Source of the DNA: Cyanobacteria bacterium UBA11153
GTDB taxonomy: Bacteria > Cyanobacteriota > Cyanobacteriia > Cyanobacteriales > Coleofasciculaceae
Length of the DNA stretch: 6,502 nt
Assembly: GCA_003511885.1 (NCBI GenBank)
Contig: DOIX01000430.1
Coordinates: forward strand, 4,074 to 10,575
Direction: 5' to 3'
Notes under the pieces: generated by a model
What the model was told of the DNA's origin: nothing
Database searches by the model: none
Seen by the model: only the letters and a program-made list of their open reading frames with translations
Position numbers and translations under genes: made by a program
In this document: positions 5,669 to 6,502 of the stretch, in pieces
Numbering within the stretch: the stretch's first letter is position 1
Layout of the letters: each line of letters starts with the position of its first letter

Positions 5669-6502
5669 TCACGAAGCCTGCTGATGCCCCATCTTCAGAA
5701 AAATAGTCTCCAAATCCTCCTGAGTACAATGAAACTCACTCAAAGGAATTCCCGACTCAACCAAAGACTTCAACAAAACCGCACTATCCTCCGGCGTACC
5801 CGAAAACTGCACCCGTAACTGCTTCTTCCCAACCAAAACCTCACAATTTTCCACCAAAGGATAATTTTTCAACTCCGCCTTCAAAGCATCCAAATCCCCC
5901 AAAGTAGCCAGAATAATTTGCTGACGACTCAAACGGCGATAAAGTTCTGATAAAGAAGCACTTTCCACCAAATAACCAAGTTCCATAATCCCCACCGAAG
6001 TACACAATTCTGCCAAATCGCTGAGTACATGTGACGAAATCAAAATTGTCATCCCCGCCTCGCGGAGAGTCTTAATAATTTCCCGAAACTGCATCCGCGC
6101 AATCGGATCTAACCCCGACACGGGTTCATCCAGTAGCAGTAAAATCGGTTCATGAATAATCGTCCTCGCCAAACTCAACCGCTGCTTCATCCCTCGCGAT
6201 AGAGTCGCAATCAAACTCTTCCGCTTACTAGCCAACTGCACCAACTCCAAAACTTCCCGCAACCTTTGAGTGCGTTTAGGTTCCCGCAAGCGATAGAGTC
6301 TGGCAAAATAATCTAAATAATCCCAAACAGTCAAGTCGTCGTAGAGGGGAAAGTCATCGGGAAGAAAGCCGATGCGCTGTTTGAGAATTGGGTGCGATCG
6401 ATCGCGCAACAACCGATCCCCATTGATGTATATTTCCCCTGTAGTCGGTTCCTCAGCCGCCGCCAACATCCGCAGCAAAGTAGTTTTCCCCGCACCGTTG
6501 GG
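5669..6502 (-). CDS. ABC-2-type transporter ATP-binding subunit, N-terminus beyond the window
   Basis: This is the nucleotide-binding subunit of an ABC exporter. It would bind ATP on the cytoplasmic side and drive the membrane subunits encoded next to it. The visible 277 residues begin inside Walker A (PNGAGKTT, visible residues 1-8). The reading frame is open to the window edge, so the true start and probably a few dozen residues lie outside. Next come a Q-loop region IGFLPDD (44-50), the ABC signature LSRGMKQR (101-108), Walker B LLLLDEP (121-127), the D-loop SGLD (129-132) and the H-switch SSH with His158. The order and spacing are those of a complete, active ATPase. The C-terminal ~75 residues form the short accessory domain typical of ABC-2 drug and polysaccharide exporter ATPases, ending in an ETIFLKM motif. 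The Q-loop position carries aspartate rather than glutamine. The stop is TGA. The permease gene follows 81 bases downstream on the same strand, which suggests an operon. Substrate unknown. Confidence 0.95.
   Translation of the reverse strand, partial: PNGAGKTTLLRMLAAAEEPTTGEIYINGDRLLRDRSHPILKQRIGFLPDDFPLYDDLTVWDYLDYFARLYRLREPKRTQRLREVLELVQLASKRKSLIATLSRGMKQRLSLARTIIHEPILLLLDEPVSGLDPIARMQFREIIKTLREAGMTILISSHVLSDLAELCTSVGIMELGYLVESASLSELYRRLSRQQIILATLGDLDALKAELKNYPLVENCEVLVGKKQLRVQFSGTPEDSAVLLKSLVESGIPLSEFHCTQEDLETIFLKMGHQQAS

Overview
The window looks like cyanobacterial chromosome, most likely from a filamentous species. It has four exact copies of the octamer GCGATCGC (the HIP1 site abundant in many cyanobacteria) at 1753-1760, 2308-2315, 4152-4159 and 5381-5388. 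It also has many near-variants, AT-leaning genes, and short palindromic GTAGT-type repeats of the kind common between genes in filamentous cyanobacteria. The genus cannot be fixed from the sequence alone.

All four real genes are on the minus strand and are read from right to left. At the right edge (5669-6502) is most of an ABC-2-type export ATPase, cut off by the window just inside its Walker A motif. After 81 bases comes a 616-residue permease (3737-5587). A 266-base gap follows, filled mainly by a five-copy tandem array of a 33-bp palindromic repeat. Next is a 502-residue permease (1962-3470), then a 114-base gap holding a long hairpin made of the same repeat family, then a 577-residue permease (114-1847). 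The last 113 bases (1-113) carry a different inverted repeat and no gene.

The three permeases are paralogues. Each has an N-terminal NPQxxRE(V/L)KG motif, a (G)TLNFxRxSPQS...GK(L/I)LGVP segment after its second membrane helix, an LSKxQSY motif mid-protein, an (L/I)SPQRQxLxDWARY motif, and a KR-rich turn near the C-terminus. Together with the ATPase they look like one ABC-2 exporter locus with one ATPase and three different membrane subunits. The substrate cannot be read from the sequence.

The points most worth a second look are: (a) compensatory base changes between the tandem repeat copies that keep the palindrome paired; (b) a bias of wobble pairs towards the strand opposite the genes; (c) a coiled-coil insert bracketed by two cysteines in the first permease, with cysteine-bearing loops at the same place in the other two; (d) a patch of strong strand-composition skew that ignores gene boundaries. 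No CRISPR array, tRNA, rRNA, transposase or phage gene was seen.
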